Below the pieces are notes generated by a model. The model ran no database searches, was not told where the DNA came from, and was given only the letters and a program-made list of their open reading frames with translations. A stretch of DNA of 64,000 nucleotides from Siderastrea radians (taxonomy: Eukaryota > Cnidaria > Anthozoa > Scleractinia > Rhizangiidae). How positions within the stretch are numbered: the first letter of the stretch is position 1; each line of letters starts with the position of its first letter. Shown here one piece after another: positions 1 through 10,115 of this stretch. The stretch covers positions 33,372,641-33,436,640 of the forward strand of contig OZ024900.1 of NCBI GenBank assembly GCA_964017195.1, given 5' to 3'. The translations under genes and the position numbers were made by a program.

Positions 1-39
1 GAGGCCCAGTCCCTGCCATTTTGTTGTCATTTAAACAAG

Positions 40-232
40 AAACTTTACCCCACATTGTCTCTCTCCACCAAGGTGTAGAAATGGGTACCGGCAACATACT
101 GCTGGGGGGGTAACCCTGCGATGGACTAGGATCACATCCAGGGGGGAGTAGCAATACTCTCAGTCACTTAATGCTACAGAAACTGGGTTAAGCTCCAGCT
201 TGTTTGGGCCTTTGGCTCATGTGCGACTACCT
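40..232 (+). repeat. Interspersed repeat, copy A
   Basis: It shares a long alignable stretch with 25912-26115, including CTCTCTCCACC, GGTGTA(G/T)AAATG, GATGGACTAG and GGGGGGAGTAGC, with scattered substitutions. It contains no ORF. The sequence resembles a common anthozoan interspersed repeat, probably non-autonomous, but I cannot assign a class. Confidence 0.6.
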
Positions 233-2099
233 AGTGCCTACACGCCACGTGGTTATCACTTGTTGAAGTCCACTGAAATATGAGATTTTGAACTGACAAC
301 TGAGGTGGTAACAAATTTAATACAAAGTGCCATGCAACATGTAGGCAACTTGCATGCATGTTGAGATTTGACTAACCCTTCCCCCCCTGGATTAAGAGTG
401 GGGGACCCCAAATGCAGGTGGTCTGTTAGCCCTGTTCCCTTAGAGTTCCTGGGAACAGAACTTCATGTTGCCCCCCCCCCCCCCCAATGAAATAAACCAC
501 CTGGATCGTGGAGTAAAATAAGTGATTCCTCTTTGAATTCAAAAGTCCGTGTATTGATAGATTGTTAAAATTGCCGTAGCAGGTAGTGTCCGAAATTTGC
601 AGGAGGACAAATTGCAAAGTTAAGTGTTTTGAAAAAGTAGAAAGTTTAACCTTAAATTTAGTGTGACCAACCCATAGAAACTTTTATTGATTCTTTTTAT
701 TATTTGGAAACATATTAAACTAAATTTATACACCCTTAAATTGTGTTAACAAGTCACTGACTATCATGTGGCTGAGAGAGGCTTGTACAGTTGAACCCTT
801 TCTTAGCAGCTTATCTATAACATGGTCACCTGGATGTGGACAATTGATTTGCTCCCAAAGAGATCAAAACTCAACCAGTTTGGTTGCGGAGGGAGTGGGG
901 GCTCTGGGTTTGGTTGCCATGGCAAGTAAGGTCCAACCTGTCTTCTGACCATGAATTGTCATTTATTTAAAAAGTTTAAAATTGTTTCTCTTTAAGTTTT
1001 CAATTAAGGCACAATGAAAAGCTTGACAGTGGTTCAACAGCACCATTCCCTGACATCAATGTGGACCTTCCTCATCAGCCACTGTGCTGTGCTAACAATT
1101 TTGCACTTAGGTAAAAATGTTAGTAATCGTTAACTGGTCATTCTAAATCTATGTGAACGTCTTTCATTTATATGTAGAGTTTGACAACAGGGTGCAACAT
1201 GCACTAAATATTTTCTTTGACTGGTAGTTAATAATAATATTTAATAACTAAAGGATTAAACTAAACTTGCAGTGTGAAAAGGTGGGCGGGTGTATGTTGG
1301 CTGACATATCGTCTAAAAAGCAAATACATTAGGTTATGTCAAAAACATAAGAGGTTATGTCCAAGAACACTTAAACCTGGATATATGGGAAGACAAAAAA
1401 CGGTTCATATTAATTATCCTCCCTAAAGCTGCACACATGCCAAAAACATTTACACTGTAGAATTTTGAATTTCAACATTTTTTGCTATCATTTTGTCAAC
1501 AAGTATGTTGATGTTCTTGTTTGTTACAGTGACAAAACACTCTTGTATCTTGAAGTTTACAAAAAATGTCATCAAACTTTTAAGCTAAGAAATAAAAGTT
1601 TTGAAATCTGGGGGATTCACTATGATAATTCCCAATTTTGGTTTTGGGCCTATTATGTCATGTGATGCATTTTGACCAATCACATGCAAGTAAACAAATA
1701 TTAATAATGGAGTGTAATGTTACTTTAAGACTACTATGACTGAATAACTGAACCTGGTAAATAAAACTTTGTTCTAGCTAACCAAGAGTCTTTCTGGAGC
1801 TCATTATAGTTAGTAAACTGTTAGTAATACCTGTAAATATCCACCTGTCAGTGGATATTAATTGCATATGCAAGCTATGAAAAACAATCAGCTTCTGCCA
1901 TTACTGGCCAGGATAAGTCTAATGAATTGTAACATAAAAACATGAAGTCAAAAACTTCTCTTTAAGCGGCAATGAAGCTTTTCTTGCAGCAGCGATTTTG
2001 GGGTCGGCTAAGGGAAACATGTAAGGGCATGTAATCTAGGTAGGTGTCCCCAGTTAGCTACTTCATTGGAGATGCTTGAAGATGAGTCACATAAATAAA

Positions 2100-2156
<57 letters not shown>
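2100..2156 (+). repeat. (ATT)n microsatellite
   Basis: About 18 ATT repeats follow AAATAAAG. L2-type LINEs and their SINE partners end in such short tails, and the L2 element at 26.3 kb ends in the same trinucleotide. This may therefore be the 3' tail of a plus-strand, 5'-truncated insertion beginning somewhere after about 1900. Confidence 0.7.
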
Positions 2157-2424
2157 GTTATTATTATTTAAAATAAACAGACTGTGGGTGTGCAGGAGGA
2201 GTGAGAATAGCCAGCCGATTCATCAGTCAGTAGCCTGCATAGCAGTCGTAAACGGGAAAGGGGTAGGGGGGCGAGAAACTGGGAGAAAATGGGGGACTGG
2301 ATCCCTCATTTTCCCCTCCCCCCTCCCCGTTGACGTCTGCTACGTGGGCTATAATTGAGGAAAAAATCATACCCCAAAATATCTTAAGTTGAGAGCTATT
2401 TAAGCAAAACTTTTGCTTGTATGC

Positions 2425-4073
2425 TCCTTCATCGAACACGATCAAAATGTGATTTTTATAAAAGCTGATAAACTGAGGTGAAAAGTTATATAATGAAGGC
2501 TCAACTTCTGAAAACACGTGAGAAAAAGCCAATAGACTTAAAAAGTGGGTGTTTGTGGACATAATGTGGGAGCATTGTGTTTACGTGATTGTACATCATT
2601 CTCTTAAAGCGGTATACGAAAACAATTCGCGTGTGCTTTGGTTTGACTTCCGGGTTGTGTTATTCTATGCAGTTTGATTGGTTACGAAGCCTGATTTTAC
2701 CTCTTCGTTAAAATTCAAACAAAAAACCTTTGGATCTGTGGGTCGCTAGCTGGTCATGGATGAGTCTTTGATGTGGACTACACTTCTTTCCTATGAAATT
2801 GTGTTCAACTTGCTTCTATGGAATAATTGTTAATTATCTTTTCTCTTCCTTTTCTTGTTTGGGCGGGCTGCAGGCTGAGGACTGGGTTGTAGGCTGCGGA
2901 CTACACGGCGTGACTTCCTCGCGCAATCGGGGCAGAGAATTGGATTCCTCGGTAAGGACTGGACCACTGGCTGTGGGACTTCACGAATAAGGATTCCATA
3001 CGGGCGCACGTCATCTTTGCTCGCTGGGGACAACCAATAATCAGCTCCTACTCCAGTTTGTGAAGCAGGAACGATTTCAAGGCGACCATTACGCCGATCA
3101 GGGTTGACACGATTCTGTAGCACAATCTTGAAAGTTTTTCCTTTGTGAGTGAATTCCTGTGCGTACAGCCTGTCGACCATTTCAAGACTGGGGCTTGTGT
3201 AGATACCTACACCAAACCTGGCTCTTGGACCAGCTTCATATCCGTCTTTTAAAATCATCTTAGCACTACTCATATTCGTACCATGATAAGAAACCGGCCG
3301 TTCACCAGGGGCTTCTGCCGTGCGTATGCCACTAGGGCCAAGCCAGTCGTCGTCTTCGTATCTTCCAGCAACTTTAATCGCGATTCTTTTCCATCCATAC
3401 GGTCGCTTGTACTCGAACCCTCCTCTCGTGTATGTTTTACCATCATCCTTGAGGTCAGTGAAATCGTAATCGTATTCGGGTTGAAGATCAGAAGTGTTAA
3501 ATCCGCACAACGGAAAGCCGCCACCTCTCAAACGAAGGACTGCACTGATAGTTTCTTCGGGTTGTATTCCATAGTCTTTCACAGTTCGATGACTTTCAAG
3601 TTGTTGACCATCATAAATCAGTCTTACCTGACCCAACGTCATACCTTCATGTCTTTCGACTGCAGCCTCTATATGTGAAATAGTGTTCTCTCCGGCTGTC
3701 ACCCGAATAGGTATAATTTTGCCCGTCAAGTTTCGTACTTTCAAATCAAACGTTTCAGCAGGGTCACCTGTCTCCACCGGTCTCATAACGTAGGTTCGGC
3801 TGAAAAGGTCATGCACAGAATACCTCCCTTCAGTCTTCACTGGAACAACCTCCGTACCAAGGATAGCTGAGAATCCTGCGCTTAATAGCTCCAAATTCGA
3901 CATTTTCAGGCTTGTGTTTGAGGTAAAATGTCCTCGTCATTTGCAGCAACATTTACATATTAAGTGTGGCACATCAATCACTTACTTTTTCCTGTTTTTC
4001 TGCGGTTTTTCATATTCTGTGAAAAGAGAAGAATGGCTTACATGCCGTCATTAATCCTCTTGAACGGCCTGTT
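2425..4073. repeat. Segmental duplication, copy A
   Basis: This block, containing the ubiquitin-ART gene and its flanks, is paralogous to 12176-13757 plus 17649-17697. Homology starts around 'gatttttataaaagctgataaa' in both copies and runs through the gene and its 5' flank to 'cattaatcctctt'. Copy A lacks the DIRS-like insertion, so it supplies the empty site (between 4016 and 4017). Confidence 0.85.
2830..3903 (-). CDS. Ubiquitin-like / predicted ADP-ribosyltransferase fusion protein
   Basis: Single-exon gene, ATG at 3903, 357 aa. Residues about 52-128 form a ubiquitin-like fold ending in LRLRGG (123-128), followed directly by GF. Counterparts of ubiquitin L8, I44 and V70 are kept and a K11 equivalent remains. 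K48 is Q, K63 is P, and the other chain-forming lysines look lost. Residues about 165-310 resemble a PARP/ART fold: YHGT (His207), GVGIYTSP (Tyr235), and DYWLSP before a final strand (Asp288), suggesting an H-Y-D/E triad. The tail has CPDC (324-327) and a basic KKRKRK stretch that could be a nuclear signal. Function is inferred: an ART-like enzyme carrying its own ubiquitin, perhaps released by a deubiquitinase or itself ADP-ribosylated. No signal peptide or membrane segment is visible. It lies in the 3' flank of CTHRC1-like copy 1, same strand. The ubiquitin assignment is firm; the ART assignment is moderate. Confidence 0.8.
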   Translation of the reverse strand: MSNLELLSAGFSAILGTEVVPVKTEGRYSVHDLFSRTYVMRPVETGDPAETFDLKVRNLTGKIIPIRVTAGENTISHIEAAVERHEGMTLGQVRLIYDGQQLESHRTVKDYGIQPEETISAVLRLRGGGFPLCGFNTSDLQPEYDYDFTDLKDDGKTYTRGGFEYKRPYGWKRIAIKVAGRYEDDDWLGPSGIRTAEAPGERPVSYHGTNMSSAKMILKDGYEAGPRARFGVGIYTSPSLEMVDRLYAQEFTHKGKTFKIVLQNRVNPDRRNGRLEIVPASQTGVGADYWLSPASKDDVRPYGILIREVPQPVVQSLPRNPILCPDCARKSRRVVRSLQPSPQPAARPNKKRKRKDN

Positions 4074-4522
4074 GAGCCATAATAATAGACAGAACTTACA
4101 AAAAATGCATAGTCTGACCTGATTCTGCCGAAAGATAACCTTTATTACCCATTTGATTTATTTGTTGTTCAAACTATTGCCGGACAGACCTCTAATTTAT
4201 GCCTCAAGTGGTCCGCGACTAAAAAGGAAACTTTTGACAGTTTTGACTGATTTTGCGTCTCCTGCACAACGAGCACACTAACAAGGCTTGGGCGCATGGG
4301 CGCATGGGCGCATGGGCGTGTGGGTTGCCTATGACACACTACGTTGAAAGCGATGTCATGTTACACACCTTGTGCCTGATAGCGCAATCTTGTAATTTCG
4401 AACAACCTCTTTGCTTATTAAAGTTTTCCTTACCGTAATAACGTGTGTTCTTGTCAGTAGAATGTGCGAAAAGTGACAGTTGACAGCAACTTGTCCGACA
4501 CTAACAGGGGCTCGCGTGCTCC
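4074..4522. other. Intergenic, array backbone
   Basis: No gene is seen. The stretch around 4345-4440 ('cttgtgcctgatagcgcaat') is paralogous to 19600, 35130 and 58120, so it belongs to the backbone of the CTHRC1-like array. A short GGGCGCAT triplication occurs near 4290-4318. Confidence 0.6.
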
Positions 4523-4692
4523 CATCCTCGGAGACCTAGGGGCAGATAGTGGGACGAGGGAAAGTCCAAACGGGCAAAAGAAAAAAGTGGGCGAAGAAAA
4601 GTCTCGTTTTGCCCTTGACTTTTCTTCGCCCACTTTTTTGCCCGTTCAAACTTTCCCTTGCCCCACTATCTGCCCCTAGGTCTCCGAGGATG
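4523..4692. mobile_element. Palindromic MITE with 9-bp TSD
   Basis: A 170-bp near-perfect inverted repeat begins CATCCTCGGAGACCTAGGGG and ends with its complement. The arms extend through the AAAGTGGGCGAAGAAAAGTC region to a small loop. It is flanked on both sides by GCGTGCTCC (4514-4522 and 4693-4701), a 9-bp target-site duplication. A 9-bp TSD with long TIRs points to the Mutator group. It has no coding capacity. Confidence 0.85.
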
Positions 4693-4879
4693 GCGTGCTC
4701 CTATAAGTTAAGTTCCCGGAAACACTAAATACGAAACACTTCATGTGCTAGTTTGTATAAAAGTTCCAACAGCAGATAATTTTGGGGTAGGCAAAAAGCT
4801 ATCCAGTGATTAAAAAATACAAGTACAAGTAGACAGACTTGACAACTCACATTTCTATGAGAACTAATAAAGCATTTTC

Positions 4880-4885
4880 TTTATT
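4880..4885 (-). terminator. Putative poly(A) signal, CTHRC1-like copy 1
   Basis: AATAAA on the minus strand, about 147 nt past the stop codon. Copies 2, 4, 5 and 6 have an AATAAA at a similar distance, inside a conserved 'agcatgtttatttaac' block. Confidence 0.4.
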
Positions 4886-5031
4886 GAACTTTGCATTCTT
4901 ACCTACACGAGAACTGCTGCTCAGCTTTAGAAGAAATCAAGATTTGATTCACTTTATACCACCAAATTTGAATACACCATTGATTTTACCTTTCTCTCTA
5001 GTGCTAGTAGAACAATTTCATGAGTCACGTT

Positions 5032-5388
5032 TTAGGACTGGGGCCTAGCTACTTCCTCGATGATTATCCGGGACACTGAGGTCCATCCAGTGTGAGCATT
5101 GCCCAAGGTATGGCCACTGGGACACTGTCCTACCCATAACTCCACTGTCACCGCGCCCTGTGGGATGTTCTCACAGTAGCCCTCAAATGATCGGTGATGA
5201 AGCAGATTTGGAGTCGAAGATGGCCAGTCGCTGTACACAACAGCCTCAATTGTCATTGGTCCGCTGCATTCGTTACCATTGAACTTGAAATACCAGCGGT
5301 TACACTTCGTATCGCCCTGGGCTCTCGTGTTTCCTTGGAAAGAGACTTTGAGTGCTGTATCCGACTGCAGCTTGTTAAACGAGCAGTC
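5032..5388 (-). CDS. CTHRC1-like: CTHRC1-like copy 1, exon 3 (C-terminal domain)
   Basis: Last exon of an intact 282-aa secreted protein (exons 9094-9213, 5860-6231, 5032-5388; all phase 0). It begins after a CAG acceptor with DCSFNKLQSDTAL and ends IIIEEVARPQS-stop. The order of motifs matches the C-terminal domain of vertebrate CTHRC1: alternating Cys-Ser-Phe, a SFQGN-like strand, CNRWYF(K)FNG, NECSGPMTIEA, GYCENI, WVGQC, TGW(x)SVSRIIIEE. Five cysteines here plus one in exon 2 are the six typical of the family. Such domains trimerise short collagens in the extracellular matrix, and CTHRC1 is linked to Wnt signalling and matrix remodelling in vertebrates. The role in this animal is unknown. 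Confidence 0.88.
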   Translation of the reverse strand, partial: DCSFNKLQSDTALKVSFQGNTRAQGDTKCNRWYFKFNGNECSGPMTIEAVVYSDWPSSTPNLLHHRSFEGYCENIPQGAVTVELWVGQCPSGHTLGNAHTGWTSVSRIIIEEVARPQS

Positions 5389-5859
5389 CTGCGTGAACAG
5401 TAATTCATGCAAAACAGAGTCAGGTTGTGAGTCTCAGTGGGACTAAATAGCTTTAATGTTCGTCCTCAGTCAAGTAAAATAAGGATATTACATCGTGCAT
5501 CGAATTGATGAAGTTTTAACCGTGAATCGACAAATCTATTTTTCTTGCGTGGGTTTATCCATCAAAAGGTTGGGAATTAAACCTTCACCAGCAAAATGGT
5601 TTTTTTTTTGTACGGTTAACCTTGAAAGCAAAACATTTATGAACGATCAACTGTGAAAATTTCGGTTTTGGCTGACTCTTTCAAGAAACCTGCATAAAAG
5701 CCGTATTTTTAAACGGCATACTGTGTCTTAAATGAATTCTCTTTTTAAAACTTTGCTCTTAGATACGCAAATTCATTGAAGGCCCCTTTCTGCATATCTA
5801 ACTACGCAAGATAAGCAATCATAGTTTACACTTTTCATTTAGAATTTTTTGTCTGTTAC
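5389..5859 (-). other. Intron 2 of CTHRC1-like copy 1
   Basis: Intron of about 470 bp, with donor AAG|GTAACAG at 5859 and acceptor CAG|GAC at 5389. It is AT-rich and aligns with the same intron in the other copies. No additional feature is seen. Confidence 0.75.
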
Positions 5860-6231
5860 CTTAATCTTCCCACTATCTCTTGAGTCGCTTTGTTTCCACA
5901 CACATTGTTTCCAGTTGGTTTGTGGCACTGCGCTCGCCGGCCTTGCTTTTACACTTTCTCCTTTCTCTCCCTTGTCTCCTTTCTTTCCTTGAGCTCCCAC
6001 AATCCCCGGCTCTCCTTTAATTCCCATCATTCCTGGTGGCCCGCTCTTCCCGCGTGGTCCTTCGGGACCTCTCTCTCCTTTTGTACCCGGCATTCCTTGT
6101 GCTCCCTTGTCGCCAGTCTGTCCTTTAGCTCCATCCCTTCCCTGTGGACCTTGCGATCCGGGAACACCGGGCATTCCCGGCATGCCATTTGATCCTGGAA
6201 TGCCTGGAAAACCATGATCAATGATGGATTT
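5860..6231 (-). CDS. CTHRC1-like: CTHRC1-like copy 1, exon 2 (collagen region)
   Basis: 372 nt, 124 codons, phase 0 at both ends. It starts KSIIDHGFPGIPG after a TAG acceptor and encodes 29 uninterrupted Gly-X-Y triplets, more than double the roughly 12 of vertebrate CTHRC1. After the collagen stretch come NWKQCVWK, the start of the CTHRC1 C-terminal domain, and a GTAACAG donor. KGE, KGD and ERG charged triplets dominate the C-terminal half, as in stable short collagens. The frame is open throughout, unlike copies 2, 3 and 6. Confidence 0.88.
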
Positions 6232-6993
6232 CTAGGGCGAAAATAAGATTTTAACTAGTTATTGAAACGCTGATGCAATGATAGGCCAAAACGTAATTGT
6301 TTAATGAAATTCAGTTGTTTTAATGTTTATCTAATTAAGAAATCTGTCAAACATTCATTCTGTCACTCAACATTCAGTAATCCTCTGATTGTGGTGGGGG
6401 AAGGGATTTAAGTCTTTGGGAAGCAGAACATTAACAGGAGAGGGCGGAAAGCAGGTTTCCAATATGGTGGGTAACGGGATAAGCTTCCGTCTTGGCGTTC
6501 TTCCAGTTTAATATTTCGCAATACTAAGGGACCGCAAAGAGGTGGGTCAAACGCCAAATGGGTGCAACCCCCAAAATTCGCAATATAGCGCAATTTGAAG
6601 AGCGCCAATTACGAAGAAAGCCGCCAAGGACTCATTGAGCGGTTAGTAAAAGATGCAGAAGTGGGAAGTTTAGACCTCAAGCACCCCCAATCCATCTAAA
6701 GAAGAAATGTTTATACCACACGAGAACCGAATTATCCCTCCCTACTGTTCTTTATTGTCCTATAAATAAATCTTGTGAACGACCTAAACAAAATTCTGTC
6801 GTCAACACGACTGAGATCGCTGTGTCAGCTGAGATAATCTTCTAAACCGTGTCTGTCGATCGCGGGAAGGCAGACTGGTTCTAGATTGTAAAATCTGTTG
6901 AAAGGATTTCAACGTAATAGCAAGCACTGCCGCACTGAGGAAAGTTCGAGAGGCAACCATCGATTCAGTATATGTCATATCATTACATAACCT

Positions 6994-7058
6994 GCGTGCA
7001 GACGTCTCCTATTTCGTTTGCTTCACGCAAGCAAAGGAAATAGGAGACGTCTGCACGC
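6994..7058. mobile_element. 65-bp palindromic element
   Basis: Two 30-nt arms beginning GCGTGCAGACGTCTCCTATT and ending with the exact complement, around a 5-nt loop. One arm resembles the 'cctgcgag..gtctcctatttcg' blocks at 10545, 18100 and 25505, so this may be a head-to-head dimer of the end of that interspersed repeat. Confidence 0.7.
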
Positions 7059-7704
7059 AAGAATTTTAAGATCATGGCAGGACTTTTAAGATCATGGGCG
7101 ATGTAGCCTTCTTCTAATTAACAACAATAGTTGCGAGATCATCAGCTCAAACAAAACAAAAAACAAAATCTCAAGGCCTGCTGCTACATGTGGTGGAATG
7201 AGTGGAAATAGAGGCTTACGAGAACTGCACCCCAAAGATAAGATTAAAAAGCACATCAGCTGGACGCTCTTCTTTGTTTTCTCGTATTGTTGCTAGTCTG
7301 TTCGCGTTCTTTAGTTTAATCTATTTAAAGCGAAGTTTTTTAGTGTTAGTACTTGACTGACTGTTTTTGTACATGTGAATAGTTTAATACGTGAAACTTC
7401 AAATTATAGCGTACGAATAGTTTTTTTCTTTTTCTTGGATCATTTCCTTGTAAACAAAAAATCTCTCCAAAGCCAAACTTTTCTGATCTGTTGCTCGATT
7501 TCTGGCGATTGTTATAATTAACTGCAATGTCCCGTTTTCATTCCTAGTTTGATAAATTTTTTGAATCTGGCGTTAGGATTACCTGAAAAATTTGACCGCT
7601 CTCCGAAAACAGATTTGCTTAGGTTGACGCCCCTAGATACAATCACCTAACGGTAAGATATTATACTTTTGTACTCACTAGATCTTGAGAAGTACGTGCC
7701 GGTT

Positions 7705-8130
7705 TTCTTAAACTTGATGCCGACATATAGATGTGGCTACAAGTAAACCCAAACAGCAAAGTAGCGAGATACTGTGCCATAACTTCAAGGACTGTAATAC
7801 CACAGTACCTTCACACTTTACGATTTTATCCACAGACTCAAAAGTAAGAACCACCTTGTACAGCATTATAAACAGCACCACAGGAAAGTACTGCTCAATA
7901 GCTTTTATTTGAGTGGTCACACATAAGGATTTCATCCACACACTCAAAAGTTAGAACCACCTAGTACAGCATAATAAACAGCACCACAGGAAGGAACTGC
8001 TCAGTAGCTTTTATTTGAATGGTCACACTTTAGGATTACATCCATAGACTCAAAAGATAGATCCAAGTTGTACAGATATTTTGTACACCACAGACAATGG
8101 GTCACACTTTAGGATTTGTCTATGGTAATG
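7705..8130. repeat. 106-bp tandem repeat, locus A
   Basis: About four units. Anchor 'ctcaaaag' recurs at 7837, 7943 and 8049, giving a 106-bp period. Units carry 'ccaccttgtacagcat', 'aaacagcaccacagg' and 'gtactgctcaatagc'. The same repeat forms a second array at 11.77-12.17 kb. Confidence 0.85.
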
Positions 8131-8599
8131 ATGCAAGATATATCTGACGATCTGACAGAAATTGATGCTTTTGCTGTTAATAAACAATTCTCCTGAGCAA
8201 CCTAAAAACCATCAATCGGTCAACTACGACTAAGATGGATCCGTCAGTTGCGATAACCTTCTTAATAACCTTTTCTATCGCAGCAATTTAGACTGGTTAA
8301 CATAATACCGAGCATGACAATGATGAAAGGTCGAGAAACAGCCATTAGATTCATTATCAGTGTCTTTGCGTGCCCCCCCAGGGGGAGGGGGGAGGTGAAA
8401 GTGACGGCGATGCTCGTTGTCTCGCATAGGGGTGTAATTTCAGATTTTGGTCTCACTTGGGGTGTAAATACAGAAAGCCAATATTTTTACTCATACGGGA
8501 GTCGCTTAGGGTAGACTATGAAAGAAAACTGAAGATTTAAGACAATGCTTCTAAAATCTAATAATAGAATACAGCATTCGATGTAAACATCTTAAGTGC

Positions 8600-8800
8600 A
8601 ATTTAAATCACCATAGCTCTTATTTGGTTGTCTGTTTTAGCATGGTCTCCTTTAGGGTAAAACAAGGCCTGAGCCACGCCCAGATTGGTCTCCTTCAGGG
8701 CTTTAATTTTAATTTTCCGACAAGCATCCCCGTCCCTTTCATATTGGAGGCCCCCCCCCCCCCGCCGGTGCGTGGCACACTTTATTCCGCAGCGCTTTCA
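8600..8800 (-). repeat. Interspersed repeat shared with 50.56-50.75 kb
   Basis: The reverse complement matches the region around 50560-50745, including a C-rich/G-rich tract, 'ggagaccaatct', 'ggagaccatgctaaaaca' and 'accaaataagagct'. At 50.6 kb the homologous stretch lies inside a TIR transposon. This is either a fragment of that element or an older repeat captured by it. Confidence 0.6.
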
Positions 8801-9093
8801 AGAGAACGTGTTGACTCCTGAAGCAACTATTGTGAGGCTTAGCTTGATTAACTGGGATACAGTATACCCACGGTCATCTTGAATCTCCCTTTATACATCT
8901 CAACTGAGACTCGTTACCTTTGGATTTTAACTAGGTTATTTATCATTCATAGGCAGTACCGCTCTGTAGTATCTTGACTTTAAACTGAGCTCGATCTTTT
9001 TAGTTACGAATGTTAACTGCAATGTCCCAATAACATTTTCCGCAGCTTTGCCCCAATATCATGTTTGGTTTAAATTTATAGCTTTGTACTGAC

Positions 9094-9213
9094 CTCACAT
9101 AAATCCTTCCATACGTCGGCGTTTGTTTTCTGTTGAACTTGTGGTTTTGTTGTTGTAGTCAAGGAACCCACTGACAAAGAAAGGACAAACAAGGCAGCAA
9201 AATACTGCGCCAT
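9094..9213 (-). CDS. CTHRC1-like: CTHRC1-like copy 1, exon 1 (signal peptide)
   Basis: ATG at 9213, 40 codons, ending KDLCE before a GAG|GTCAGT donor. The first 18 or so residues (MAQYFAALFVLSLSVGSL) form a clear signal peptide, followed by a Thr-rich linker (TTTTKPQVQQ). The CTHRC1-like proteins therefore enter the secretory pathway. The cysteine in DLCE just ahead of the collagen region could make an inter-chain bond. The start is supported by conservation of ATG, hydrophobic core and donor in copies 1 to 5. Confidence 0.85.
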
Positions 9214-9267
9214 GACAAACAATCGGCATCTACTGAGATGATATGAGATTGTTTTTTTAAAGTGAAT

Positions 9268-9309
9268 CCTTTTATGATTGGAATTTGATTGACGTTCTGT
9301 CAGTCAAAA
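9268..9309 (-). promoter_or_regulatory. Candidate core promoter block, copy 1 type
   Basis: On the minus strand a TATA-like CATAAAAGG lies about 55-63 nt upstream of the ATG. Just beyond it is ACTGACAG(A/T)ACGTCAATC, with TGAC on one strand and GTCA 5 nt away on the other. The block is conserved at 17800-17835 and 25215-25255, which share this 5' flank. Promoter function is inferred from position and conservation only. Confidence 0.35.
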
Positions 9310-9330
9310 AAGTGATCGATTTTCATTTTT

Positions 9331-9982
9331 ATAACATAGAGGGCAAAATTACTGATTGCTAATTGGTTGAGACAGGGGGGCATTTTTTTCTTAATTTTCT
9401 TTCGGACGAGGGCAAAATTACTAATTCCTGATTGGCCAAGCGCCAAAAATACTCGCATTTGATTGGCTAAGCGCGAGAGCGCGCCATTTGCATTTTGTAA
9501 GCGTCTTGAAACGAAAGGCAGATTTTGAATTGGATTTTGAGTTGTTCAACACAAGAATATAGTTTCAGAGTTTAAATTTAACCGAGTTGGTTGGCAAAAA
9601 TGGTATGGAAATCGGGTGATAGTTCGAAGAGAAATTCCAGAGGGAGAACCTGAACGTTTTACGGGAAACAGCAAATGGTTATTTGTTCTAAAACTACAAA
9701 AAACCTTGGTTAATTCAGCGAGCGAGAGGTTGCTTTGCAACTCAGGTAAGCTTAAGCTTTATACTTAGTTTGAGTTTTGAGTGTGAGTTTGTCAATGAAC
9801 TAGAATTGTAATTATCTCAAAAGATGAACATATGCATAAAAGACCGTTTTTTTTTGTTCTGGACGCTGAGTAGCAGTTTAATAAACTGCTTGTGTGGAGA
9901 ATTGTTTATTCTGAGTGCCGGCGGCAGATTGTGTTTCGATGTGCAATGAAAAGTTTTCAGAAAATTTTGCCCTCTGTGTTAT
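9331..9982. mobile_element. Non-autonomous TIR element (AGAGGGCAAAATT ends)
   Basis: It begins ATAACATAGAGGGCAAAATT and ends with the near-perfect complement at 9963-9982. The paralogous site at about 17863 lacks it. The left end is partly duplicated internally: GAGGGCAAAATTACT recurs at about 9409, 70 bp in. There is no transposase ORF. It adjoins a second palindromic element (9989-10151). Confidence 0.75.
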
Positions 9983-9988
9983 AAACAA

Positions 9989-10072
9989 GTAATCGCATTG
10001 AGCCCTCGTAGAATTAAGGATAAATTTTCACTTGTATTTTCAAAGTTTTCACAAATTGCCCTCGTCGCTACG

Positions 10073-10115
<43 letters not shown>

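Larger units (their letters stand above)
1..2424. other. Left flank, no confident gene
   Basis: No gene is recognised here. The stretch holds an interspersed repeat (40-232), a run of 14 C at about 472-485, and an (ATT)n microsatellite (2100-2156). A weak candidate internal exon on the plus strand lies at 1008-1109: it is open in one frame, preceded by a pyrimidine-rich tract ending in AG and followed by GTAAAA. It matches nothing I know and could be chance. The paralogous backbone of the rest of the window starts near 2425. Confidence 0.5.
6232..9093 (-). other. Intron 1 of CTHRC1-like copy 1, repeat-filled
   Basis: Intron of about 2.86 kb, the longest intron 1 among copies 1-5. It contains a 65-bp palindrome (6994-7058), a tandem 106-bp repeat (about 7705-8130), and a repeat shared with 50.56 kb (about 8600-8800). 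The block that normally lies just inside this intron (compare 56.02-56.15 kb) appears at about 7570-7640. Roughly 1.4 kb of repeats therefore seems to have been inserted between it and exon 1. Confidence 0.7.

Noticed and set aside
2227..2562. 111-codon minus-strand open frame
   Set aside because: It does not match a known family, and part of it lies in the flank shared with 12.2 kb where the frame is not kept.
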